The notes: generated by a model from the sequence alone, not told the origin. A stretch of 5,322 nucleotides of DNA from an uncultured Fibrobacter sp. (GCA_947306025.1 CAMZFJ010000171.1:1-5322); one strand, 5' to 3'. Numbered from the stretch's first letter, positions 1 to 5,322 are shown. Made by a program: numbers and translations.

Positions 1-716
1 CCCGCCTCGACTTTACCCACGAGGTCTGCCCCGACATCCGCCGCCTTCGTATAGATACCGCCACCCACGCGGGCAAACAGCGCCTGCAACGAAGCACCCA
101 TGCCAAACGTAAGCATGGTCGTCGTAATTTCCACCATCTTAGCATGAGCCCATTCTGCGTTAGCGACCAAGTCCGCATTCCAAACGCCAAGCGAAAGTTT
201 AGATGCAATATCGGCACCAAAGCCCCAAACATTGTTGTCGTAAATGTAATTGAGCAAGAAGAACCAGGCCGAAATATCTAAAAGCCCAAACCCCACAACG
301 ATAAGCCCCATCACGGCGCCGCTTCTAAAAGCGATGACAAGCCCGCGGTTCAAGCTCGACATGGCTCCATTCGCCGTTCGGGAACTCGCATACGTTGCCG
401 TTTTCATGCCCAAGAAACCGCAAAGGCCACTGAAAAAGCCCCCGGTCAAAAACGCAATCGGCACAAACGGGTTTTGGATTCCTAGCACCGCCAAAACAAC
501 AAAAACAACGAACAGCACTACAAAGACCACCGATATCGTCCGGTATTGCTTTTTGAGATAAGCGTAAGCTCCCACGCGCACATAATGAGCGATTTCCTTC
601 ATCTTATCATTGCCTTCGGGGGCGCGTTTCATAAAACGATAGAAGAAGAGAGCCATTCCCAGAGCAATAAGCGCTGCCACTGGGATAAAATACCAATAAG
701 ACGGAATCGAAAGCAT
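1..716 (-). CDS. hppA: Membrane-bound ion-translocating pyrophosphatase, N-terminal part (3' end outside window)
   Basis: This gene encodes an integral membrane pyrophosphatase, which couples hydrolysis of PPi in the cytoplasm to export of H+ or Na+. The first 238 codons are present. Residues 5-26 form the first membrane helix, 61-80 the second, and further helices lie near 86-103, 128-147 and 195-214. Family signatures seen are TGGFFSGLCGFLGMKTATYA (91-110), S-RTANGA (112-118), FRSGAVMGL (130-138), FARVGGGIYTKAADVG (214-229) and the pyrophosphate-binding stretch DVGADLVGK (227-235). The ATG at 714-716 is preceded by a GAGG Shine-Dalgarno (complement of 722-725) five bases upstream, and the first helix begins right after it. 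The residues that separate K+-dependent from K+-independent and H+ from Na+ pumps lie further downstream, so the ion is undetermined. Full-length relatives are about 650-800 residues. It is transcribed divergently from the next gene. Family assignment is very secure. Confidence 0.95.
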   Translation of the reverse strand, partial: MLSIPSYWYFIPVAALIALGMALFFYRFMKRAPEGNDKMKEIAHYVRVGAYAYLKKQYRTISVVFVVLFVVFVVLAVLGIQNPFVPIAFLTGGFFSGLCGFLGMKTATYASSRTANGAMSSLNRGLVIAFRSGAVMGLIVVGFGLLDISAWFFLLNYIYDNNVWGFGADIASKLSLGVWNADLVANAEWAHAKMVEITTTMLTFGMGASLQALFARVGGGIYTKAADVGADLVGKVEA

Positions 717-818
717 AAAAACCTCGCTTTTCAGATATCTATCGGCATGGGTAGTATCAAAAATAAATCTATAATGGAAAATTTGAAAAGGCGCTTACTT
801 TTCTATTTTTTACGTTCG
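717..818. other. Divergent AT-rich intergenic region between hppA and the membrane-protein gene
   Basis: This spacer of about 100 bp must hold the hppA promoter and probably that of the rightward gene. On the minus strand TATAGA (complement of 768-773) resembles a -10 box, but no good -35 hexamer lies 16-18 bases upstream. On the plus strand TTGAAA (783-788) resembles a -35 box but has only a poor T-rich partner. TAGAAT at 823-828 is a better plus-strand -10 match and would imply that translation starts later than 819. No promoter is called with confidence. Confidence 0.4.
721..727 (-). promoter_or_regulatory. Ribosome binding site of hppA
   Basis: Read on the minus strand this is GCGAGGT, whose GAGG core lies five bases before the ATG at 716. 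It fixes the hppA start and shows that the reading frame entering the window from the left begins here. Confidence 0.7.
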
Positions 819-1601
819 ATGTTAGAATCGTTAAATTTTCATTTTTCAGGCTACGATTGGTTGCTGATTTTCATGGTCACCGCCCTTGGAACTTTGAGCG
901 CCTACCTCAAGGACCCGCAGCTCAAGGCCGTTACCGCCACCATCCCCATCCCTTGCGGTTTCGCCTACATTGCTGTTGGACTCCCGATGGGGACCGAAAA
1001 CGCCGTTTCTGGATTTATGTGCATGTTATATGTACATATTGTACGCATTTTGCACTACAAAGTCAAAGTGCCAATCGTCGCCTCCATCATCGCCGGGCTT
1101 GCCTTTTTTGTGGCACTCGGAACATTCCTGCACTCACGCATTCCCCAAGGCGAAGCTTACTTTATTGGAGCCTGCATTTTTGACTTTATTATTGGCGTTA
1201 TCTTTTTCCAAAAGCAAAAGTACAAGTCCGGCGTGCGCTACAAGACCCCGCTCCCGATTTACATCAAGGCGCCCGCTATTGCAGGTGTTGTTTCGGGACT
1301 TATGCTTATCAAGCGCTTGATGGGTGGCTTTTGCACCAGTTTCCCGATGATGAACTCCATCGTGAGCTACGAGAGCCGTTTTTCGCTCGGAGACCAATGC
1401 AGGCAGCTTCCGCTGTTTCTAATTGCGGGACCGTTCATGTTCATAACGATGCGCTATGTGGAGATCGGCTTTGGACTCAACCACTGGATTGTACTTTTGA
1501 TTGGCTATGTAGTCTTTGCCACCATTTATTGGCCGCTGAATAAAGAATTAAAGCGTAGAAATGAGATTAACTATAATGGGATAGTAGGAAGTAGGAAGTA
1601 G
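819..1601 (+). CDS. Polytopic inner-membrane protein of unknown function
   Basis: I do not recognise this gene by name. From the ATG at 819 it gives 260 residues, mostly hydrophobic. Likely membrane segments are near residues 14-30, 38-56, 60-78, 84-104, 112-130, 151-166, 168-183, 198-215 and 221-240. Basic stretches (KQKYKSGVRYK at 132-142, KELKRR at 242-247) suggest cytoplasmic loops and a cytoplasmic C-terminus. The motifs TATIPIPCGFAYIAVG (39-54) and GGFCTSFPMMNSIVSYE (169-185) may be equivalent parts of two related halves. They faintly recall the small GlpM/DUF3147-type membrane proteins, but that comparison is from memory and weak. The start is uncertain: the frame is open upstream, with ATGs at 747 and 774, none having a clear Shine-Dalgarno; TTG 861 or ATG 873, behind an AGG at 848-850, are also possible. 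The last codons (about GIVGSRK) are encoded by a 7-bp repeat array, so the natural C-terminus may be altered. Confidence 0.78.
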   Translation: MLESLNFHFSGYDWLLIFMVTALGTLSAYLKDPQLKAVTATIPIPCGFAYIAVGLPMGTENAVSGFMCMLYVHIVRILHYKVKVPIVASIIAGLAFFVALGTFLHSRIPQGEAYFIGACIFDFIIGVIFFQKQKYKSGVRYKTPLPIYIKAPAIAGVVSGLMLIKRLMGGFCTSFPMMNSIVSYESRFSLGDQCRQLPLFLIAGPFMFITMRYVEIGFGLNHWIVLLIGYVVFATIYWPLNKELKRRNEINYNGIVGSRK

Positions 1602-1624
1602 GCAGTGGTTAGTGGTTGGTGAGT
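1583..1624 (+). repeat. Heptanucleotide tandem repeat array overlapping the end of the membrane-protein gene
   Basis: Six consecutive 7-bp units can be read: AGTAGGA twice (1583-1596), AGTAGGC (1597-1603), AGTGGTT twice (1604-1617) and a degenerate GGTGAGT (1618-1624). The upstream gene's TAG stop (1599-1601) lies inside the third unit, so the array supplies both the last residues and the stop codon. The consensus is AGTRGNN. It lies just downstream of a gene, like the second array at 2763-2783. Confidence 0.75.
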
Positions 1625-1653
1625 AATTTTAGAGGGGTTTTGAAAAAATTTAC

Positions 1654-1682
1654 TTGAAGAAATGGGTCTGCGAAAATAAATT
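1654..1682 (+). promoter_or_regulatory. Possible sigma70-type promoter for the lipoprotein gene
   Basis: TTGAAG (1654-1659) and TAAATT (1677-1682) are separated by 17 bases. Each matches the E. coli consensus at only four of six positions. The site is in the right place, about 30 bases before the start codon, in an AT-rich leader. It is a weak prediction, as primary sigma-factor preferences in this lineage may differ from E. coli. Confidence 0.3.
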
Positions 1683-1696
1683 TAAAGAGATAAAAC

Positions 1697-1701
1697 AAGG
1701 A
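1697..1701 (+). promoter_or_regulatory. Ribosome binding site of the lipoprotein gene
   Basis: AAGGA lies ten bases before the ATG at 1712. The spacing is a little long, but no other purine-rich site fits, and the start gives a complete lipoprotein signal peptide. Confidence 0.6.
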
Positions 1702-1711
1702 TTTTTTCGAA

Positions 1712-2743
1712 ATGCATAAATTTTCACGTATTTCTTTAGCTTTTAGCGGAGCCCTCCTATCGGCAGCCCTTTTGGGCGCCTGCGGTGACGATGCATCGCC
1801 CACCATCTACAACCCAGCTGCACAGAGTTCCAGCGACCAACAACCGGCTCAGATTTCCAGTTCTTCGACTGAACAACTCCCAGCAAGTTCCGCTGACGCT
1901 GCAAGCTCCAGCTCAGAAACTGCAGTCAACCAGTCCAGCTCCTCCGTAACACTGTTACCGCCATCTAGTTCTTCGGCAACACCGACCGACCCGACCTGCG
2001 TTGAAACGCCTGTCGCTACAATCGCCATTGACTCCATCGGACTTGCAGACATCGCCGACGTGTTCAAGACCGTCCGCTGCAACGAAAAGGCTGTTTTCGT
2101 AATCCGCCACGGCGAACGCGACAGATCCCAATTTGACAAGGAAACCCCGCTAACCTATTGGGAAAACGAACCCGACTCCACCAATGGAGAACCGTCCGAC
2201 GGAGTAAGGCAAGCCATCGCGGTCGGGAAAAAGCTCATTAGCGCCGACGAATTCGTATACACACACACGAAATACCTTCGCACGGAACAAACATGTTTCT
2301 ACATCGCGCAAGGCCGCGGACAACAAACATTCCCGCACGATTCTTCGGATCTTTACTCCATCAGTTGGTACAAAAAGGACAAAGAACGTTATAAATTCTA
2401 CGATGACTCGACCAAAAACGTGCGACTCGTCATTGCCGGTTGGGCCTACGACAACCTTTACTCCGACGCATTATACGATCTCAAGGAAAAAACCGAAGAG
2501 ATTGTCAAGACGCATATCGCACCGGACTACGCTTCCATGAACAAGTTCCGCGTCATTTGCTCTCACGACGATTTCATCCTCCCGCTCTCCGTTTACGCCT
2601 CGAACGGAACGGTCAATTACAGATTCCACGATCCGGCATCGAGACACTGGCCGTACTTCTTGACTGGCGTTGCCGTCATCATCGACGACAAGAACCAGAT
2701 TAGATATGTTCCGTTTAAAGGACTCGGCACCGGCGCTGAATAA
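1712..2743 (+). CDS. Lipoprotein with serine-cluster linker and histidine-phosphatase-superfamily domain
   Basis: The 343-residue product begins with a lipoprotein signal peptide: basic n-region, hydrophobic core 9-21, and lipobox LGAC with the lipidated Cys at 24, followed by GDD. Residues 25-95 form a flexible linker with serine clusters at 39-41, 49-52, 59-60, 65-68, 75-78 and 85-88. The C-terminal domain (about 100-335) belongs to the histidine phosphatase (phosphoglycerate-mutase-like) superfamily. VIRHGER (130-136) carries the phospho-accepting His133, YTHTKYLRTEQT (183-194) matches the S-P-x-x-R-T-x-Q-T helix with Arg190, and CSHDD (283-287) supplies the second catalytic His285. It is therefore probably an active phosphatase held at the membrane surface or outer membrane; the substrate is unknown. 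Cys96 and Cys123 flank the domain entry and could pair. The start is supported by AAGGA at 1697-1701, ten bases upstream, and by the signal peptide. It appears to be transcribed alone. Confidence 0.9.
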   Translation: MHKFSRISLAFSGALLSAALLGACGDDASPTIYNPAAQSSSDQQPAQISSSSTEQLPASSADAASSSSETAVNQSSSSVTLLPPSSSSATPTDPTCVETPVATIAIDSIGLADIADVFKTVRCNEKAVFVIRHGERDRSQFDKETPLTYWENEPDSTNGEPSDGVRQAIAVGKKLISADEFVYTHTKYLRTEQTCFYIAQGRGQQTFPHDSSDLYSISWYKKDKERYKFYDDSTKNVRLVIAGWAYDNLYSDALYDLKEKTEEIVKTHIAPDYASMNKFRVICSHDDFILPLSVYASNGTVNYRFHDPASRHWPYFLTGVAVIIDDKNQIRYVPFKGLGTGAE

Positions 2744-2747
2744 TTTC

Positions 2748-2760
2748 GCGACTTCGTCGC
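2748..2760. repeat. Short perfect hairpin after the lipoprotein stop codon
   Basis: GCGAC and GTCGC pair around a TTC loop, five bases after the TAA stop ends at 2743. There is no T-run after it, so it is not called a terminator. It directly abuts the second heptanucleotide array and may be part of the same intergenic repeat unit, or it may protect the mRNA 3' end. Confidence 0.55.
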
Positions 2761-2762
2761 AG

Positions 2763-2783
2763 TTACTAGCTACTAGTTACTAG
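2763..2783 (-). repeat. Second heptanucleotide tandem repeat array
   Basis: Three 7-bp units, TTACTAG, CTACTAG and TTACTAG, follow one another. Read on the minus strand they are CTAGTAA or CTAGTAG units, which in rotated phase give AGTAACT and AGTAGCT. This is the same AGTR-led heptad pattern as the array at 1583-1624, but in the opposite orientation. Both arrays lie at the 3' end of a gene. Confidence 0.65.
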
Positions 2784-2814
2784 AAAACTTAAAAGCAAGA
2801 TGCTGCGAACATAA

Positions 2815-2903
2815 TTCGTCATTCCTGCGAACGCGGGAATCTATTATTTTCCTTTATGCCTCACCCTTCCCCGTCAAGCGAGGACAGGCGTGAGGATGAC
2901 GAA
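2815..2903. repeat. 89-bp element with 8-bp terminal inverted repeats and internal hairpins
   Basis: The ends TTCGTCAT (2815-2822) and ATGACGAA (2896-2903) are perfect inverted repeats. Just inside the left end, ATTCCTGCG (2821-2829) pairs with CGCGGGAAT (2832-2840) with a single T-G wobble, giving a hairpin of the widespread ATTCC-GCG-GGAAT type (similar in style to neisserial dRS3). Nearer the right end CCTCAC (2859-2864) pairs with GTGAGG (2890-2895). There is no ORF and no obvious target-site duplication. The structure suggests a dispersed, non-coding intergenic repeat or a MITE-like remnant; copy number elsewhere cannot be judged from this window. Confidence 0.6.
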
Positions 2904-2917
2904 CACCTTCAATTATC

Positions 2918-2945
2918 ACCCTCGTTTTAGTCGAGGGTCTTTTTT
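2918..2945 (+). terminator. Rho-independent terminator
   Basis: ACCCTCG (2918-2924) pairs perfectly with CGAGGGT (2932-2938) around a 7-base loop, followed by C and six T (2940-2945). It ends transcription rightward from the lipoprotein gene, about 175 bases after its stop codon, and insulates the GH74 gene. Confidence 0.85.
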
Positions 2946-2959
2946 GTATATGGCATTTT

Positions 2960-2988
2960 TTCGGGGGTCGCTATACGGCGTTCGGGGG
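2960..2988. repeat. TTCGGGGG direct repeat pair
   Basis: TTCGGGGG occurs at 2960-2967 and again at 2981-2988, exactly 21 bases apart, in a GC-rich island of about 40 bases (roughly 2960-2998) inside otherwise AT-rich sequence. It lies just after the terminator and could be another dispersed intergenic element. No coding or regulatory role is apparent. Confidence 0.45.
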
Positions 2989-3002
2989 ATGACTCGCCAA
3001 AA

Positions 3003-3102
3003 TGTTCTCAAAAATCTTCTCATTTTAACATTTATATAAGATTCATTTTTCAAATATTTATCTATATTATCCATAGTTGCAAAGGTTTAATTGTTCTCAA
3101 AA
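3003..3102 (+). repeat. 11-bp direct repeat flanking the GH74 promoter region
   Basis: TGTTCTCAAAA occurs at 3003-3013 and 3092-3102, 89 bases apart. The right copy runs into TTTTAAC (3103-3109), while after the left copy a partial TTCTCATTTTAAC follows at 3017-3029. The copies bracket the AT-rich stretch most likely to contain the promoter, so they could be operator half-sites or leader elements; chance in AT-rich DNA is the alternative. Confidence 0.4.
3042..3070 (+). promoter_or_regulatory. Possible promoter of the GH74 gene
   Basis: TATATT (3063-3068) and TATTAT (3065-3070) are the best -10-like hexamers before the gene. The corresponding -35 position near 3042-3047 (TTCATT) is poor. A start near 3075-3078 would give a leader of about 40 bases containing the Shine-Dalgarno. 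A further TATAAG at 3035-3040 also lacks a good -35 box. Confidence 0.25.
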
Positions 3103-3109
3103 TTTTAAC

Positions 3110-3114
3110 GGAGA
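3110..3114 (+). promoter_or_regulatory. Ribosome binding site of the GH74 gene
   Basis: GGAGA lies five to six bases before the ATG at 3119, an optimal distance. Together with the signal peptide that begins at this ATG, it fixes the start. Confidence 0.75.
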
Positions 3115-3118
3115 CGAT

Positions 3119-5322
3119 ATGTTTGGTAAAATTTCAATAATCGGCATCGCCGCCTTGTCCGCACTTGCCACAAACGTAAGCGCCGAAAAGTACGAATGGG
3201 GCAACGTGCGCTTTGACGGCGGCGGATTCGTTTCCGCTGTAATGTTCCACCCGAAGGCTGAAAACGTCTTGTACGCCCGCACCGACGTGGGCGGCATTTA
3301 CCGCTTTGACTTTGAAAACAAAACCTGGATTCCGCTGATGGACTTCATCTCGGAAAACGACAAGGGTCTTTACGGCACCGAAGCTTTCGCTCTCGACCCC
3401 AACGACCCCAAGCGCATTTACGTGCTGGCAGGAACCGGCTATTTTAGCAAGGGCCGCACGGCAGTGCTCCGCAGTGAAGATTTCGGCGCCACATGGGACA
3501 CGAGCTATGTCGAAATGCTCGCCCACGGTAACGGCATGGGCCGCCAGACCGGCGAGAAGCTCGCCGTGGACCCCAACAAGGGAAACATCATCTTCTGCGG
3601 TAGCCGCACCAAGGGACTTTACAAGAGTACCGACTACGGCAAAACTTGGACAAGCGCCTACAAAGTCGCGCTCTCGACCGCAACAGAATCCAGCCTGAAC
3701 GGCGTGAACGGCATCAGCTTCGTGATGTTCGACGAATCGCAGGGCAAGAACGCCGATGGTTCCACCAAGACCATCTACATCGGCATTTCCGAAACCAAGG
3801 ATAATTTGCAAGTCAGCCACGACGGCGGCGCTACCTGGGAAGCCATCAAGGGCGTCCCCACTGGACTCATGCCGCACCGTGCAAAGATTGTTGACGGCGA
3901 CATGTACGTGACGTTCGCCGACGGCCCCGGTCCGTATAACATCGCCAGCGGTGGCTTTTACAAGTACAACATCGCTGGCGGCACGTGGACGGACCTCACC
4001 CCGAGCGATTCCGTGGAACACGAAGGCAGCACCACCAAGAGCTACGAAAAGGACAAGAGCTCTTACGGCGGCGTCGCCATTGACCCCAAGGACAAGAACC
4101 ACATTGTGATTTCGACGCTGGGCAAGTACACCGGCCGCCATGTGACCAAAGACGAGAAAGAGAATTACGGCGACCGCATCTACGCCACCACTGACGGCGG
4201 CAAGACATGGAATCACGGTCAGCATTACAACGACATCCCGAACATTGACGCCAACGGCACCGATTGGATTCCGGGCAACGCCATCCACTGGGCGGGTTCT
4301 CTTGAAATCAACCCGTTCAACAACAAGCAGGCCTGGGTCACAAGCGGTAACGGCATCTTCATGACCGAAGACGTCTCTGCAAAGGTTCCTCTCTGGAAGT
4401 TCATGTCCAAGGGTATCGAAGAAACTGTGCCCCTCGACATCGTGAGCATTCCGGGAGGCCCGCTGGTCACTGCTATTGGCGACTACGACGGCGCCGTCTA
4501 CACGGACATCAAGCAAAGCGCCCAGCGCCACAAGCCGACCATCGGCACCACCGAAAGCATGGGTTATGCCCCGCTCACCGGAAGCTTGGTACGCACAGGT
4601 GTGATTACCGTTTACGGCAAGTACGATTCTCAGAATTTCAACGTGATGTACCGCAGCGATGACATGGGCAAGACATGGGACAGCGTAAAGACCTCGCTCA
4701 AAGGCCCGAAAGGCTTGGTGGTACTTTCCGCTGACGGCAAAATCATGTTGCACCGCCCAGACCAGGGCGCCACCGTTTACCGCTCCGATGACAATGGCGC
4801 CTCTTGGACCGCCGTTGAAACCGGCACCCAGACAAACTATTCCCGCATTGTCGCAGACCCGGTGGATCCAAAAACGTTCTACGTCATGGGCGGCATGGGC
4901 TCGCTTTACAGATCTACTGACGGCGGCAAGACTTTTGCAGAAGCTGAAGCCCGTTTGCAGAACGAACAGGCTGGCGAATACTACAACGGCGGTGGCCTCA
5001 TCCGCACCGTTCCTAAGAGAGAAGGACATCTGTGGGTCCCCATGGACCAGGCTCAAGTCTGGCAGCCCAAGGGATTCACGGAATACGGCCTCGCCTACAC
5101 TGAAGACGGCGGCAAGAGTTGGAACCGCTGTGAAGGCGCTTCAACCGCAATCGCCGTGGGTATCGGCAAAGCTAAGGAAGGAGCCGACTACGAAACGATT
5201 TTCATCTGGGGAGCCGCAAAGTCTGGCGATCCGATTGGCATCTACCGCAGTACAGACAAGTGCAAGACTTTTGAACGCGTCAATGACGACATGCACCAGT
5301 TCGGCGGTCCGGGTAACGGAAA
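3119..5322 (+). CDS. Secreted GH74 xyloglucan-specific endo-beta-1,4-glucanase (3' end outside window)
   Basis: The 734 complete codons encode an exported glycoside hydrolase family 74 enzyme, which cuts the beta-1,4-glucan backbone of xyloglucan or similar glucans. Residues 1-22 are a signal peptide ending VSA, with Glu23 as probable first mature residue. The mature start, YEWGNVRFDGGGFV (25-38), and YARTDVGGIYRF (52-63) are typical of GH74, with Asp56 the expected first catalytic acid. AIGDYDGAVY (451-460) holds the second at Asp455; their separation of 399 residues is close to that in characterised members. Asp-box motifs (S/T-x-D-x-G-x-T/S-W-like) begin at 119, 170, 233, 357, 513, 556, 599, 661 and, degenerate, 711, as expected for two seven-bladed propellers. 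The ending VNDDMHQFGG resembles the conserved INDDQHQYG just before the domain's end, so perhaps 30 residues of the catalytic domain plus any C-terminal binding or sorting domains lie outside. Exact substrate preference and endo/exo mode are not determined here. Confidence 0.93.
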   Translation, partial: MFGKISIIGIAALSALATNVSAEKYEWGNVRFDGGGFVSAVMFHPKAENVLYARTDVGGIYRFDFENKTWIPLMDFISENDKGLYGTEAFALDPNDPKRIYVLAGTGYFSKGRTAVLRSEDFGATWDTSYVEMLAHGNGMGRQTGEKLAVDPNKGNIIFCGSRTKGLYKSTDYGKTWTSAYKVALSTATESSLNGVNGISFVMFDESQGKNADGSTKTIYIGISETKDNLQVSHDGGATWEAIKGVPTGLMPHRAKIVDGDMYVTFADGPGPYNIASGGFYKYNIAGGTWTDLTPSDSVEHEGSTTKSYEKDKSSYGGVAIDPKDKNHIVISTLGKYTGRHVTKDEKENYGDRIYATTDGGKTWNHGQHYNDIPNIDANGTDWIPGNAIHWAGSLEINPFNNKQAWVTSGNGIFMTEDVSAKVPLWKFMSKGIEETVPLDIVSIPGGPLVTAIGDYDGAVYTDIKQSAQRHKPTIGTTESMGYAPLTGSLVRTGVITVYGKYDSQNFNVMYRSDDMGKTWDSVKTSLKGPKGLVVLSADGKIMLHRPDQGATVYRSDDNGASWTAVETGTQTNYSRIVADPVDPKTFYVMGGMGSLYRSTDGGKTFAEAEARLQNEQAGEYYNGGGLIRTVPKREGHLWVPMDQAQVWQPKGFTEYGLAYTEDGGKSWNRCEGASTAIAVGIGKAKEGADYETIFIWGAAKSGDPIGIYRSTDKCKTFERVNDDMHQFGGPGNG

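Noticed and set aside
250..561. A 103-codon plus-strand frame inside the hppA region
   Set aside because: The opposite strand encodes unmistakable pyrophosphatase motifs over the same bases; the plus-strand product is Lys/Thr/Pro-rich and unlike any family I know.
546..818. Upstream extension of the membrane-protein gene into hppA
   Set aside because: The open frame continues leftward, but it would overlap hppA coding sequence on the other strand by about 170 bases, starts at TTG, and has no ribosome binding site; its added residues are not membrane-like.
857..1543. Alternative plus-frame and antisense open frames across the membrane-protein gene
   Set aside because: Their translations are rich in Arg, His, Ser and Cys without motifs, while the main frame gives a coherent series of membrane helices.
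1849..2338. Antisense open frames opposite the lipoprotein gene
   Set aside because: They mirror the serine-codon runs and histidine-phosphatase coding sequence; no ribosome binding sites or domains are visible.
2748..2760. GCGAC/GTCGC hairpin as the lipoprotein terminator
   Set aside because: The stem is only five base pairs and is followed by AGTTACTAG rather than a T-run; the hairpin at 2918-2945 is the convincing terminator.
1583..2783. The two heptad arrays as a CRISPR or as ends of one mobile element
   Set aside because: Units are 7 bp with no spacers, and no transposase or integrase lies between them; the intervening DNA is an ordinary lipoprotein gene.
3134..5056. A 640-codon open frame antisense to the GH74 gene
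   Set aside because: It lies entirely opposite a gene with clear catalytic motifs, its translation is a low-complexity mix rich in Val, Ala and His with no recognisable domain, and it is explained by the strong third-position C/G bias of the sense codons.

Overview
The window looks like chromosomal DNA from a Fibrobacter-like, fibre-degrading Gram-negative bacterium. This rests on three things: a lipoprotein with runs of serine between its lipid anchor and its domain, a secreted GH74 xyloglucan hydrolase, and coding sequence rich in GGC, GCC, AAG and AAC codons set against AT-rich promoter regions. The genus is an inference from this combination; no rRNA or other taxonomic marker is present.

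Layout. (1) 1-716, minus strand: the N-terminal 238 codons of a membrane-bound proton- or sodium-pumping pyrophosphatase (hppA), which runs off the left edge. (2) 717-818: a short AT-rich divergent spacer. (3) About 819-1601, plus: a polytopic membrane protein of unknown function, possibly built from two related halves; its stop codon lies inside an array of 7-bp repeats. (4) 1602-1711: the rest of that array, then a weak promoter and the ribosome binding site of the next gene. (5) 1712-2743, plus: a lipoprotein made of a lipobox signal peptide, a serine-cluster linker and a histidine-phosphatase-superfamily domain. (6) 2744-3118: a 375-bp gene-free stretch packed with structure. It holds a small hairpin, a second 7-bp repeat array, an 89-bp element with 8-bp inverted ends enclosing a hairpin, an intrinsic terminator, a pair of TTCGGGGG repeats, and an AT-rich promoter region flanked by an 11-bp direct repeat. 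(7) 3119 to beyond the right edge, plus: a secreted GH74 enzyme with both expected catalytic aspartates and nine Asp-box motifs, cut about where the last propeller blade should close.

The genes do not form one operon. hppA is divergent, the lipoprotein and GH74 genes each have their own leader, and a terminator separates those two. The shared theme is at most general: an ion pump for energy conservation and two exported proteins, one a predicted surface or periplasmic phosphatase-like protein and one a plant-polysaccharide hydrolase. I see no defence system, CRISPR array, transposase, tRNA or rRNA. The least ordinary content is the intergenic repeat architecture: two AGT-led heptanucleotide arrays in opposite orientation, one overlapping a gene's end, and the 89-bp inverted-repeat element.
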